From: DASSUW01 sp036520135
GTDB taxonomy: Bacteria; Actinomycetota; Thermoleophilia; Solirubrobacterales; Solirubrobacteraceae
Direction of reading: 5' to 3'
DNA length: 9,405 nucleotides
Assembly: GCA_036520135.1 (NCBI GenBank)
Contig: DATDKF010000260.1
Location: forward strand, 1 to 9,405
Below the pieces are notes generated by a model. It was not told the DNA's origin, ran no database searches, and saw only the letters and a program-made list of their open reading frames with translations. Shown in pieces: positions 1-5,484 of the stretch. Within the stretch, counting starts at the first letter, position 1, and the number at the start of each line of letters is the position of its first letter. The position numbers were made by a program, and so were the translations under genes.

Positions 1-221
1 GCGGCGAACCGCTGGCCGTAGAACGACCAGAAGCGCTCGGGCTCGCGGCGCCAGACCGAGATGTGGGCGACCTCCATCGGGTCGACGTTGGCCCACAGGC
101 CGGTGCCGGGGGAACGGAAGTCGGGGATGCCGGACGGGACGGAGACGCCCGCCCCGGTGAGGGCGACGACCGACCTCGCCGAGCGGATCAGCTCGGCGAG
201 GCGGTCGCGGGCGGTGCTCAC
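1..221 (-). CDS. Sir2-family NAD-dependent protein deacylase (sirtuin), N-terminal part
   Basis: Reverse-strand translation from a GTG at 221 gives 73 residues before the window edge, so the C-terminal two thirds are missing. Residues 21-36 contain the sirtuin NAD-binding signature, read as TGAGVSVPSG followed by IPDFRS, and then GTGLW. This is the classic GAGxSxxSGIPDFR block of Sir2/CobB proteins, which remove acetyl or longer acyl groups from lysine using NAD+ and release nicotinamide and O-acyl-ADP-ribose. The catalytic His and the zinc Cys residues would lie beyond the edge and cannot be checked. The start was chosen because GTGA overlaps the stop of the upstream hydratase gene by 4 nt, which implies translational coupling; an AAGGG lies just upstream. 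It is the fourth gene of the minus-strand operon with two beta-oxidation genes. Family assignment is firm; the acyl-group preference is unknown. Confidence 0.93.
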   Translation of the reverse strand, partial: MSTARDRLAELIRSARSVVALTGAGVSVPSGIPDFRSPGTGLWANVDPMEVAHISVWRREPERFWSFYGQRFA

Positions 222-1336
222 CGGCCCTTGAACTCCGGGTTGCGCTTCTGCAGGAACGCGCCGATGCCCTCGCGGGCGTCCTCGGACGTGAACACGCCGA
301 TGAACGCCTCCTTCTCGACCTCGATGCCGTCGTCGAGGTCGCCCTGGTGCGAGGCGCGCTTGATCGCCTCGAGCGCGAGCGGCGCCTGGCGCGCGTACTT
401 GCGGGCCCAAGCGAGCGCGGTGTCGAACAGCTCGTGGTCCGGCACCAGCCGGTTGACGAGCCCGAACTCGTACGCCTCCTCGGCCGAGATCGGCTCGCCG
501 GTCGTGTTCATCTCCAGCGCCTTGGCCGGGCCGACCAGCCGCGGCAGCCGCTGCGTGCCGCCGAAGCCGGGGATGATCCCGAGGTTGATCTCGGGCTGGC
601 CGAACGACGCCGAGTAGCCGGCCAGGCGCACGTCGCACGCCATCGCCATCTCGCAGCCGCCGCCGAGGGCGAGCCCGTTGACCGCGGCGATGGTCATCAT
701 CCGCGACTTCTCCCAGTCGCGGAACAGCTCGTGCGCGCGGCTGAGGAGCTCGCGGCCGCCGGCCTCGTCGAGCTGCGTGAACGCCTTGATGTCGGCGCCC
801 GCGCAGAACAGCGCCGGGTTCGGGGAGGCGAGGATCATCGCCCGGGCTTCGCCGGCGGACTCGATCGCCCGCCACGCCGTCTCGAGCGCCTCAACCACCG
901 CCGGCGCCAGTGAGTTAGCGGGCGGGTTGTCGAGCCACAGGATCGCCACCTCGCCGCGGCTGTCGAGCTTGACCGGCGCGGTCTCGAAGCCCTCGTCGGG
1001 CTGCGGGTACGGGTAAAAGCCCTGGCCGCTCTTGGCGCCGAGGCGGCCCTGCGCCACCAGCCGGCGCAGCACGAGCGGCGGCTCGAAGCCCTCGCCCCAC
1101 TCCTGCTCGGCCTTCTCCAGCGCGGCCAGCACGTCGTCGAGCCCGCGGAAGTCCGCGCGCGCGAACGGGCCCGGGACCATGCCGGTGCCCATCATCAGCC
1201 CGAGGTCGATGTCGCGCACGCCGGCGATGCCCTCTTCGAGCACGAGGCAGGCCTCCACCAGCGCCTTGAGCTCGTAGCGCTCGGCGATCTTCTCGTTTAC
1301 CTGTCCCACCCGCCCCGCGGTCTCAGGAGTGCTCAT
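218..1336 (-). CDS. Enoyl-CoA hydratase fused to an N-terminal 3-hydroxyacyl-CoA dehydrogenase C-domain
   Basis: The protein has 372 residues and two parts. Residues about 15-112 are a second 3HCDH C-terminal helical domain: LVLEEGIAGVRDIDLGLMMG near 31-50, then the terminal GAKSGQGFYPYP. Residues about 122-372 are a crotonase domain with oxyanion-hole segments FCAGADIKAF (177-186) and GLALGGG (221-227). Both hydratase glutamates are present, Glu229 (GGGCE) and Glu249 (GQPE), 20 residues apart as in rat mitochondrial hydratase. It should hydrate trans-2-enoyl-CoA to 3-hydroxyacyl-CoA in the cytoplasm. The ATG at 1336 lies inside the end of the upstream dehydrogenase gene (14-nt overlap, +1 frame) and has a GGGAAGGGG Shine-Dalgarno-like run 4 nt upstream. 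The two products together match the layout of the fused archaeal crotonyl-CoA hydratase/3-hydroxybutyryl-CoA dehydrogenase, split between its two C-domains. The orphan C-domain probably docks on the partner subunit; that is inference. Confidence 0.93.
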   Translation of the reverse strand: MSTPETAGRVGQVNEKIAERYELKALVEACLVLEEGIAGVRDIDLGLMMGTGMVPGPFARADFRGLDDVLAALEKAEQEWGEGFEPPLVLRRLVAQGRLGAKSGQGFYPYPQPDEGFETAPVKLDSRGEVAILWLDNPPANSLAPAVVEALETAWRAIESAGEARAMILASPNPALFCAGADIKAFTQLDEAGGRELLSRAHELFRDWEKSRMMTIAAVNGLALGGGCEMAMACDVRLAGYSASFGQPEINLGIIPGFGGTQRLPRLVGPAKALEMNTTGEPISAEEAYEFGLVNRLVPDHELFDTALAWARKYARQAPLALEAIKRASHQGDLDDGIEVEKEAFIGVFTSEDAREGIGAFLQKRNPEFKGR

Positions 1337-2195
1337 AGAACCCCTTCCCGGTCTTGGCGCCGAGCTCGCCGGCCTCGACCTTCTCCTCCATCCCGCGGTG
1401 CACGTAGAAGCGGTCGCCGTACGCCTCGCGCATGTCGTGCGCGACCTTCACGACCGTGTCAAGGCCCGACATGTCGGCGACCCGGAACGGCCCCATCGGC
1501 ATCTGCGCCTTCTCGGTGATGAACTGGTCGAGCTGCTCGACGTCGATGCCGGTCTCGTCCTGGTACCGCCAGATCTCGCTGGCCGTCGACACCAGGATGC
1601 GGTTGACGACGAACCCCGGGCACTCGTGGCAGCGCACCGGCATCTTCTTGATCGCCTGGGCGAAGTTGGCAGCCGCCTGGGCGGTCTCCGGCGAGGTGTC
1701 CTCGCCCTCGATCACCTCGATCAGCCGCATGTAGGAAGCCGGCCAGAAGAAGTGGAAGCCCACGACCTTGTCGGGCCGGTTGGTGGCGTCGCCGATCTCG
1801 GTGATCGACAGGCCCGAGGTGTTGGAGGCGAGGATCGCGTGACCGGGCGTCGCGGCGTCCAGCTCCGCGAACACCGCGTGCTTGATCTCCATCTTCTCCG
1901 GCACGGCCTCGATGACGAAGTCGACATCGCCGAACTCGTCGTAATCGGTCGTGCCGGTGATCAGCGAGAGCGTGCGGTCCGCCTGGGCGGTCGCCTCCTC
2001 CTCGGAGATCTTGCCCTTCTTGACCAGCTTCGCGGCCTGGCCCTGCGTGACCTCGCGCGCCTTCTGCAATCCCGCGTCGACGAACCTCTCGTCGACGTCC
2101 TTGAGCACGACCGGGACGCCGGCGGCGGCGATGACCTGGGCGATCTCACCGCCCATCACCCCCGCGCCCACGACCCCTGCTTTGAACACGAACAT
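1323..2195 (-). CDS. 3-Hydroxyacyl-CoA dehydrogenase (NAD-binding plus first C-domain)
   Basis: The 290-residue enzyme oxidises (S)-3-hydroxyacyl-CoA to 3-ketoacyl-CoA with NAD+. The Rossmann motif GAGVMG is at 10-15. By alignment with human HADH the active-site residues are Ser127 (SNTS), His148, Glu160 and Asn198 (VVNR), with His-Glu spacing of 12 and His-Asn spacing of 50, both as in the human enzyme. The normally conserved Asn of HFFNP is Trp151 here (HFFWP). Residues about 195-290 form one helical C-domain ending GAKTGKGFYEHS. An upstream in-frame GTG at 2204 would add three residues, but ATG 2195 is preferred because AGGG lies 8 nt before it while the GTG overlaps that motif. The gene starts 19 nt after the SRPBCC stop and its end overlaps the hydratase gene by 14 nt. 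Substrate chain length cannot be read from the sequence. Confidence 0.94.
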   Translation of the reverse strand: MFVFKAGVVGAGVMGGEIAQVIAAAGVPVVLKDVDERFVDAGLQKAREVTQGQAAKLVKKGKISEEEATAQADRTLSLITGTTDYDEFGDVDFVIEAVPEKMEIKHAVFAELDAATPGHAILASNTSGLSITEIGDATNRPDKVVGFHFFWPASYMRLIEVIEGEDTSPETAQAAANFAQAIKKMPVRCHECPGFVVNRILVSTASEIWRYQDETGIDVEQLDQFITEKAQMPMGPFRVADMSGLDTVVKVAHDMREAYGDRFYVHRGMEEKVEAGELGAKTGKGFYEHS

Positions 2196-2214
2196 GGCGG
2201 CCACCCTAGCCGAG

Positions 2215-2670
2215 TCAGGACCGCGTGACGTCCGCTCGCCGCTCGTGGCCGAAGCGCTCCAGGGTGCGCTGCAGCGAGTCTCGCAGCGCGCGGCGGATGA
2301 ACACCAGATCGAGCAGCGGCGTGATCACCGAGCGCTGCTTAAGCGTGTACTCAAGGGTTAGATTCACGAGTACCTCGTCACCCTGCGGCTCGAACGCGAC
2401 CTGCTGTGTGCCGTCGAGCCGCGCGTCCTCCACCGCCAGCGTCTGGCCGGCCCGCGCCTCGTACTCGGTCACCCGCTCGGAGACGCGGCCGCGACCCTGG
2501 GGCCGCGAGTCCCACAGCAGCCGGGCGCCCGCGTGCGGCCAGTCGCCCTCGAGCTTGGCGACGTGCCCGAAGCCGTCGATCCATGCCGCCCAGCGGTGCG
2601 GGTCGTACCAGAGCTCCTCGGCGTCGACCACCCGCCCGGGGACCGTGGTGGTGGCGCGGACCGTCGGCAC
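2215..2670 (-). CDS. SRPBCC-family (polyketide cyclase/START-like) protein
   Basis: The product has 151 residues, typical of a single helix-grip SRPBCC domain. Visible features are an N-terminal strand (residues 2-10), the helix segment WYDPHRWAAWIDGF (21-34), alternating strands across the middle, and a long amphipathic C-terminal helix rich in Arg and Leu (about 117-143). Such proteins bind hydrophobic ligands in a cavity; no catalytic residue or ligand can be assigned here. It is the first gene of the operon that continues into the beta-oxidation dehydrogenase, hydratase and sirtuin, so a lipid or acyl-CoA-related ligand is plausible, but only by association. The start is GTG at 2670. There is no Shine-Dalgarno motif, but a GATAAT hexamer lies 6 nt upstream, consistent with a leaderless mRNA. 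A divergent M20 gene starts 14 bp away. Confidence 0.82.
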   Translation of the reverse strand: MPTVRATTTVPGRVVDAEELWYDPHRWAAWIDGFGHVAKLEGDWPHAGARLLWDSRPQGRGRVSERVTEYEARAGQTLAVEDARLDGTQQVAFEPQGDEVLVNLTLEYTLKQRSVITPLLDLVFIRRALRDSLQRTLERFGHERRADVTRS

Positions 2671-2684
2671 GCGATGATTATCGG
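2671..2684. promoter_or_regulatory. Putative bidirectional, leaderless promoter core between two divergent GTG starts
   Basis: Only 14 bp separate the GTG at 2670 (minus) from the GTG at 2685 (plus). The interval holds GATGATTATC at 2673-2682. On the minus strand it reads GATAAT (2682-2677), a 5/6 match to the -10 hexamer, then 6 nt to GTG. On the plus strand it reads GATGAT (2673-2678), a 4/6 match, then 6 nt to GTG. Neither start has a purine-rich ribosome binding site. Overlapping, symmetric -10 elements that fire in both directions are a known class of bacterial promoter, and leaderless mRNAs are common in actinobacteria. No good -35 hexamer is visible on either side. This is inference from spacing and symmetry. 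Confidence 0.45.
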
Positions 2685-3782
2685 GTGTCCGCTCTCGACC
2701 TGGCGCTCGAGCTGGTCCGGCTCGACACGGTCAACCCGCCCGGCAACGAGACCGTGGCGATCGACCTGCTCGAAGGGCGGCTCGCCGCCGCGGGCTTCGA
2801 CGTCGCGCGCCACGAGCACGCCCCCGGCCGGCCCAACCTGATCGCGCGATTGCCCGGCACCAACCCCGAGCGGCCGGCGCTGTGCATGACCGGCCACGTC
2901 GACACCGTCCCGCTCGGCGGCGCGCCGTGGAGCGTCAACCCGTACGGCGAGCTGCGCGACGGCCGCCTCAACGGCCGCGGAGCGAGCGACATGAAGGGCG
3001 GCGTGGCCGCGATCGTCGTCGCCGCCGAGCGTGTCGCGGCGCTCGGCCGCGGCGAGGCGGGCCTCGAGCTCGTGTTCACCGCCGCCGAGGAGACCGGCTG
3101 CGAGGGCGCGCGCTACCTGGCGGACGCGGGCGTCCTCGGCCGCGCCGGCGCGGTGCTGGTCGCCGAGCCGACCGGCGGCGCGCCGCACGTCGCCCACAAG
3201 GGCGTGCTGTTCGCCCGCGCATCGACCGAGGGCGTTTCCGCGCACGGCTCGGCGCCGCACCTGGGCCGCAACGCGATCTACCCGCTCGCACGGGCGGTCG
3301 CCGCGCTCGCCGACACGCGGTTCGACGTGCCCGCGCACCCGCTGCTCGGCGAGCCGACGCTCAACGTCGGCATGATCGCCGGCGGCTCCGGCGTGAACCT
3401 GGTGCCCGACCGCGCCGAGGCGCAGATCGACGTGCGCACCGTGCCGGGGCTGACCGGCGCCGCCGTGCTCGAGGTCCTGCGCGCGGCCGCCGGGCCGGAG
3501 GTGACCATCGAGCCTTGGATCGACCTCGCGCCCGTGGTCAGCGACCCGGACGACCGCTGGCTGCGCACCGTCTTCGAGGTCGCGCCCGCGGAGCCGGCAG
3601 CCGTCTCTTACTTCACCGACGCGGCGGCGCTCACGCCCGCCTACGGTGCCCCGCCCACCGTCATCTGGGGCCCGGGCGAGGCCGCCCAGGCGCACCAGAC
3701 CGACGAGTGGGCCGACGCCGCGAAGATCGACGCGGCGGCGGACGACTTCTTCACGGTCGCCCGCCGCTGGTGTGGCGTCTAG
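2685..3782 (+). CDS. M20-family metallopeptidase/deacylase (ArgE/DapE/carboxypeptidase G2-like)
   Basis: The 365-residue cytoplasmic metalloenzyme hydrolyses an amide bond in a small substrate using a dinuclear zinc site. The M20 ligand set is complete: GHVDTVP with His71 and Asp73, the bridging Asp102 in GRGASDMKGG, general-base Glu135 and ligand Glu136 in TAAEETGCEGA, Glu161 in AEPT, and His337 in the C-terminal AHQTDE. His187 in HGSAPH opens the dimerisation (lid) domain that interrupts the catalytic domain at about 180-295. The start GTG 2685 is the only in-frame candidate near the family N-terminus. The open frame extends upstream, but only antisense to the SRPBCC gene. Exact substrate (N-acetylornithine, succinyl-diaminopimelate, acyl-amino acid or dipeptide) cannot be told from motifs, and no arginine or lysine biosynthesis gene is adjacent. 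Its TAG is separated by one base from the stop of the convergent AHSA1 gene. Confidence 0.93.
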   Translation: MSALDLALELVRLDTVNPPGNETVAIDLLEGRLAAAGFDVARHEHAPGRPNLIARLPGTNPERPALCMTGHVDTVPLGGAPWSVNPYGELRDGRLNGRGASDMKGGVAAIVVAAERVAALGRGEAGLELVFTAAEETGCEGARYLADAGVLGRAGAVLVAEPTGGAPHVAHKGVLFARASTEGVSAHGSAPHLGRNAIYPLARAVAALADTRFDVPAHPLLGEPTLNVGMIAGGSGVNLVPDRAEAQIDVRTVPGLTGAAVLEVLRAAAGPEVTIEPWIDLAPVVSDPDDRWLRTVFEVAPAEPAAVSYFTDAAALTPAYGAPPTVIWGPGEAAQAHQTDEWADAAKIDAAADDFFTVARRWCGV

Positions 3783-3783
3783 G

Positions 3784-4275
3784 TCAGCCGAGCGAGATCG
3801 CGACCTGCTCGAGGAGATCCATCCCCTCCTGCATGCCGCCCTCCATGCCGGAGTCGATGATCATGTCGCGGACCTCCCGGGCCGGGACGTCCGTGAGGAT
3901 CGTGAGCGTCGTGCGCCCGTCCTGCTCGGTGAACGTGACCGTGTTCACGACCTCGCCCTCGCCCTCGGGCACGCCCTCGTAGACCTCCGTGCAGACGATC
4001 CGCTCGTTCGGGACGATCTCGCGGTACTCGCCGTGGAAGGCGACCTCGTGGCCGCCGCTCGCGATCATCACGTACCGCCAGTAGCCGCCGACCCGCAGAT
4101 CGACCTCGGCGTGCGTCACCTCGCCGCGCTTGCCCGCCCACCAGCGGCGTATCAGCTCGGGCGTGGTGTAGGCCTTGTAGACCAGGTTCCTGGGCGCGTC
4201 GAAGCCGCGCGTGATCAGGATCTGGGTATCGCTGGGAAGCGTCACGACCGCCGTACCGCTACTCACTGTCGCCAC
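3784..4275 (-). CDS. AHSA1/CalC-type SRPBCC protein
   Basis: The 163-residue product matches the AHSA1 (activator of Hsp90 ATPase C-terminal-like) branch of SRPBCC proteins. It carries the early helix APRNLVYKAYTTPELIRRWW (27-46), the family RVGGYWRYVM motif (61-70), HGEYREIVPNERIV (81-94), and a final ligand-cavity helix starting DSGMEGGMQEGMDLLEQ (141-157). Despite the family name, bacterial members are not Hsp90 co-chaperones; roles and ligands are mostly unknown. The GTG at 4275 is chosen over the in-frame GTG at 4266 because AAGGAG sits 7 nt upstream. The open frame continues upstream only through the arsR gene in a different frame. It overlaps the 3' end of arsR by 17 nt, so the two are co-transcribed and coupled. 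This ArsR-AHSA1 pairing is widespread in bacteria. Confidence 0.92.
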   Translation of the reverse strand: MATVSSGTAVVTLPSDTQILITRGFDAPRNLVYKAYTTPELIRRWWAGKRGEVTHAEVDLRVGGYWRYVMIASGGHEVAFHGEYREIVPNERIVCTEVYEGVPEGEGEVVNTVTFTEQDGRTTLTILTDVPAREVRDMIIDSGMEGGMQEGMDLLEQVAISLG

Positions 4276-4612
4276 CTCGTTGCTCCTTGTCTTTGAGTTC
4301 CTCGAGCACGGCGTCCATCGCCTCGAAGCGGGCGCTCCACGTCTGCTCGAAGTTCTTGACCCAGTCATGGATGGGCTTCAGCGCGCGGCCGTTGAGCCGG
4401 TACATCCGCTGCCGCCCCTCATCGCGCACGTCCACGAGATCGACCTCCCTGAGCACCTTCAGGTGCTTGGACACCTGCGGCTGGGCCAGGCCGAGCAGCG
4501 CGACGAGGTCGTTGACGGGGCGCTCGCCGCCGGCGAGGACGTCCAGGATCTGCCGCCGACGGGGCTCCGCCACCGCGTTGAACGCGTCCGCCGTCGTCGC
4601 CGCTCGTGCCAT
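4259..4612 (-). CDS. ArsR-family winged-helix transcriptional repressor
   Basis: The 117-residue product is a typical small ArsR/SmtB-type repressor. The start is ADAFNAVAEPRRRQILDVLA (9-28), followed by the HTH, whose recognition helix is at about 43-56 (AQPQVSKHLKVLRE), then the wing with EGRQRMYRLN (65-74) and a C-terminal dimerisation helix. It contains no cysteine at all, so the classical arsenic or metal thiolate sites are absent. It belongs to the metal-independent group that usually precedes AHSA1 proteins, and its ligand is unknown. ATGs at 4624 and 4621 are in frame, but ATG 4612 is preferred because a near-consensus promoter places the transcription start at or next to 4612. The weak AGGA upstream (4627-4630) would only serve the longer forms, whose codons lie within the -10 hexamer. 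It probably represses its own operon through the palindrome described separately. Confidence 0.93.
   Translation of the reverse strand: MARAATTADAFNAVAEPRRRQILDVLAGGERPVNDLVALLGLAQPQVSKHLKVLREVDLVDVRDEGRQRMYRLNGRALKPIHDWVKNFEQTWSARFEAMDAVLEELKDKEQRGGDSE
4283..4288 (-). promoter_or_regulatory. Shine-Dalgarno AAGGAG for the AHSA1 gene
   Basis: AAGGAG on the minus strand lies inside the end of arsR, with 7 nt before the GTG at 4275. It decides the start of the AHSA1 gene and is one of only two canonical ribosome binding sites in the window. Confidence 0.8.
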
Positions 4613-4647
4613 GGCTAGCATCATATTCCTATATCGGCATATGTCAA
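4613..4647 (-). promoter_or_regulatory. Sigma-70-type promoter of the arsR-AHSA1 operon (leaderless)
   Basis: On the minus strand a perfect TTGACA (4647-4642) is followed by a 16-nt spacer, then TATGAT (4625-4620), a 5/6 match to the -10 consensus. Seven further nucleotides lead directly to the ATG at 4612. This spacing puts the transcription start on the start codon, giving a leaderless mRNA. The stretch is strikingly AT-rich against the surrounding GC-rich DNA. Confidence 0.8.
4622..4643. promoter_or_regulatory. Operator-like 22-bp near-palindrome, probable ArsR binding site
   Basis: The plus-strand left half reads CATATTCCTAT and the right half reads ATCGGCATATG. Nine of the eleven symmetric base pairs match around a centre between 4632 and 4633; the mismatches are 4630/4635 and 4627/4638. 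It fills the whole spacer of the arsR promoter and overlaps the inner edges of both the -35 and -10 hexamers, so a bound dimer would block RNA polymerase. Length and AT-rich outer arms fit ArsR-family operators. It also lies 47-68 bp upstream of the divergent globin start. Binding by the neighbouring ArsR is inference. Confidence 0.7.
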
Positions 4648-4689
4648 GCGATCGGGAATTTCCGGGCCGCTCGGCCGGTCTACGTCGGT

Positions 4690-5094
4690 ATGGATCTCGA
4701 TGCCCTCGAAACCAGCTTCGACCTCGTCGCCCCGCACGGCGACGAGTTGGTCGACGATTTCTACGCGCGGCTGTTCGCCACCGCGCCCGACGTCGAGCCC
4801 CTCTTCGCGGGGGCCGACATGCGCGAGCAGAAGCTCAAGCTGCTCGGCACGCTCGTCCTGCTCCGCAGGTCGCTGCGCGACCTCGGCGCCGTCGTGCCGA
4901 AGCTGCGCGACCTCGGCGGCCGGCACGTCGCCTGGGGCGCTCGGCCCGAGCACTACGCCGTCGTCAAGGACGTGCTGATCGCCTCGATGGCGAGCGTCGC
5001 GGGCGGGGCATGGGCGCCCGAGCACACCCGCGCGTGGTCCGACGCGCTGGACGTCGTGGCCGGCGTGATGTTGGAGGGCGCGGCCGCCGTGTGA
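4690..5094 (+). CDS. Single-domain bacterial haemoglobin (Vgb/flavohaemoglobin globin-domain type)
   Basis: The 134-residue product is a complete globin with no reductase domain. Compared with Vitreoscilla haemoglobin, Tyr25 (DDFYARLF) corresponds to B10, Phe39 (EPLF) to CD1, Gln47 (REQKLKLL) to E7 and His88 (PEHYAVV) to the proximal F8 ligand. Tyr-B10 with Gln-E7 is the distal pair of the flavohaemoglobin lineage and fits O2 binding or NO dioxygenation, which would need an external reductase. The CD1-to-E7 distance is two residues shorter than in Vgb. ATG 4690 is chosen because it precedes the globin A helix; the open frame runs further upstream, but only through the arsR promoter region. 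No clear Shine-Dalgarno motif is seen. An NTF2-like gene follows after 12 nt and probably shares the transcript. It diverges from arsR across a 77-bp gap. Confidence 0.9.
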   Translation: MDLDALETSFDLVAPHGDELVDDFYARLFATAPDVEPLFAGADMREQKLKLLGTLVLLRRSLRDLGAVVPKLRDLGGRHVAWGARPEHYAVVKDVLIASMASVAGGAWAPEHTRAWSDALDVVAGVMLEGAAAV

Positions 5095-5106
5095 GACGAT
5101 CGGCCG

Positions 5107-5484
5107 GTGGAGGAGACGATCACCGCCGGGACCGAGTTCGCGCGCGCCCTCGCCGAGAAGGACTTCGAGCGCATCCGCGCCCTGATGGACCCGCAGATCG
5201 ACTTCCGCGGGATGACGCCGCGCCGCGTCTGGGAGGCCGGCACCCCCGATGAGTTGATCGGCACGGTGCTGCGCCAGTGGTTCGAGGACTCCGACGACAT
5301 CCGGGCGCTCGAGCACCTCGAGACCGACATGGTGGTGGACCGCGAGCGGATCGGCTATCGCTTCAGCGTCCGCAGCCAGGACGGGGAGTTCCTCGTCGAG
5401 CAGCAGGCGTACCTGGAGGTCCGCGACGGGCGGATCTCGTGGATGCGCGTGCTGTGCTCGGGCTACCGCCCGGTTCAGTCGTAG
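5107..5484 (+). CDS. NTF2-like (SnoaL-type) protein of unknown function
   Basis: The 125-residue product has the outline of the cone-shaped NTF2/SnoaL fold. It starts with a helix (TAGTEFARALAEKDFERIRAL, about 6-26), continues with a phenylalanine-containing strand after DPQIDFRG, has a middle helix around DELIGTVLRQWFE (48-60), and ends with beta strands including GYRFSVRS, VEQQAYLEV and GRISWMRVLCSGYRP. The family covers ketosteroid isomerases, polyketide cyclases and many non-enzymatic binding proteins, so no reaction is assigned. The start is the GTG at 5107, 12 nt after the globin stop, with no good ribosome binding site. Its last 10 bp overlap the convergent ABC permease gene. Co-transcription with the globin is likely. 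Confidence 0.82.
   Translation: MEETITAGTEFARALAEKDFERIRALMDPQIDFRGMTPRRVWEAGTPDELIGTVLRQWFEDSDDIRALEHLETDMVVDRERIGYRFSVRSQDGEFLVEQQAYLEVRDGRISWMRVLCSGYRPVQS

Noticed and set aside
218..1336. Hydratase gene as a frameshifted pseudogene fragment of a larger fusion
   Set aside because: Both frames keep all catalytic residues, and the junction has its own ATG and a GGGAAGGGG ribosome-binding-like run, so two intact coupled genes are the simpler reading. The doubt is kept as a finding.
2469..3695. Long minus-strand open frame of 408 codons opposite the M20 gene
   Set aside because: It is an antisense shadow produced by GC-rich codon bias. The product is Arg/Ala/Gly-rich without motifs, while the plus strand carries a complete M20 ligand set.
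4259..4612. Arsenic- or metal-sensing ArsR
   Set aside because: The protein has no cysteine, and no arsenate reductase, efflux or metal-resistance gene is nearby; the AHSA1 partner points to the metal-independent group.
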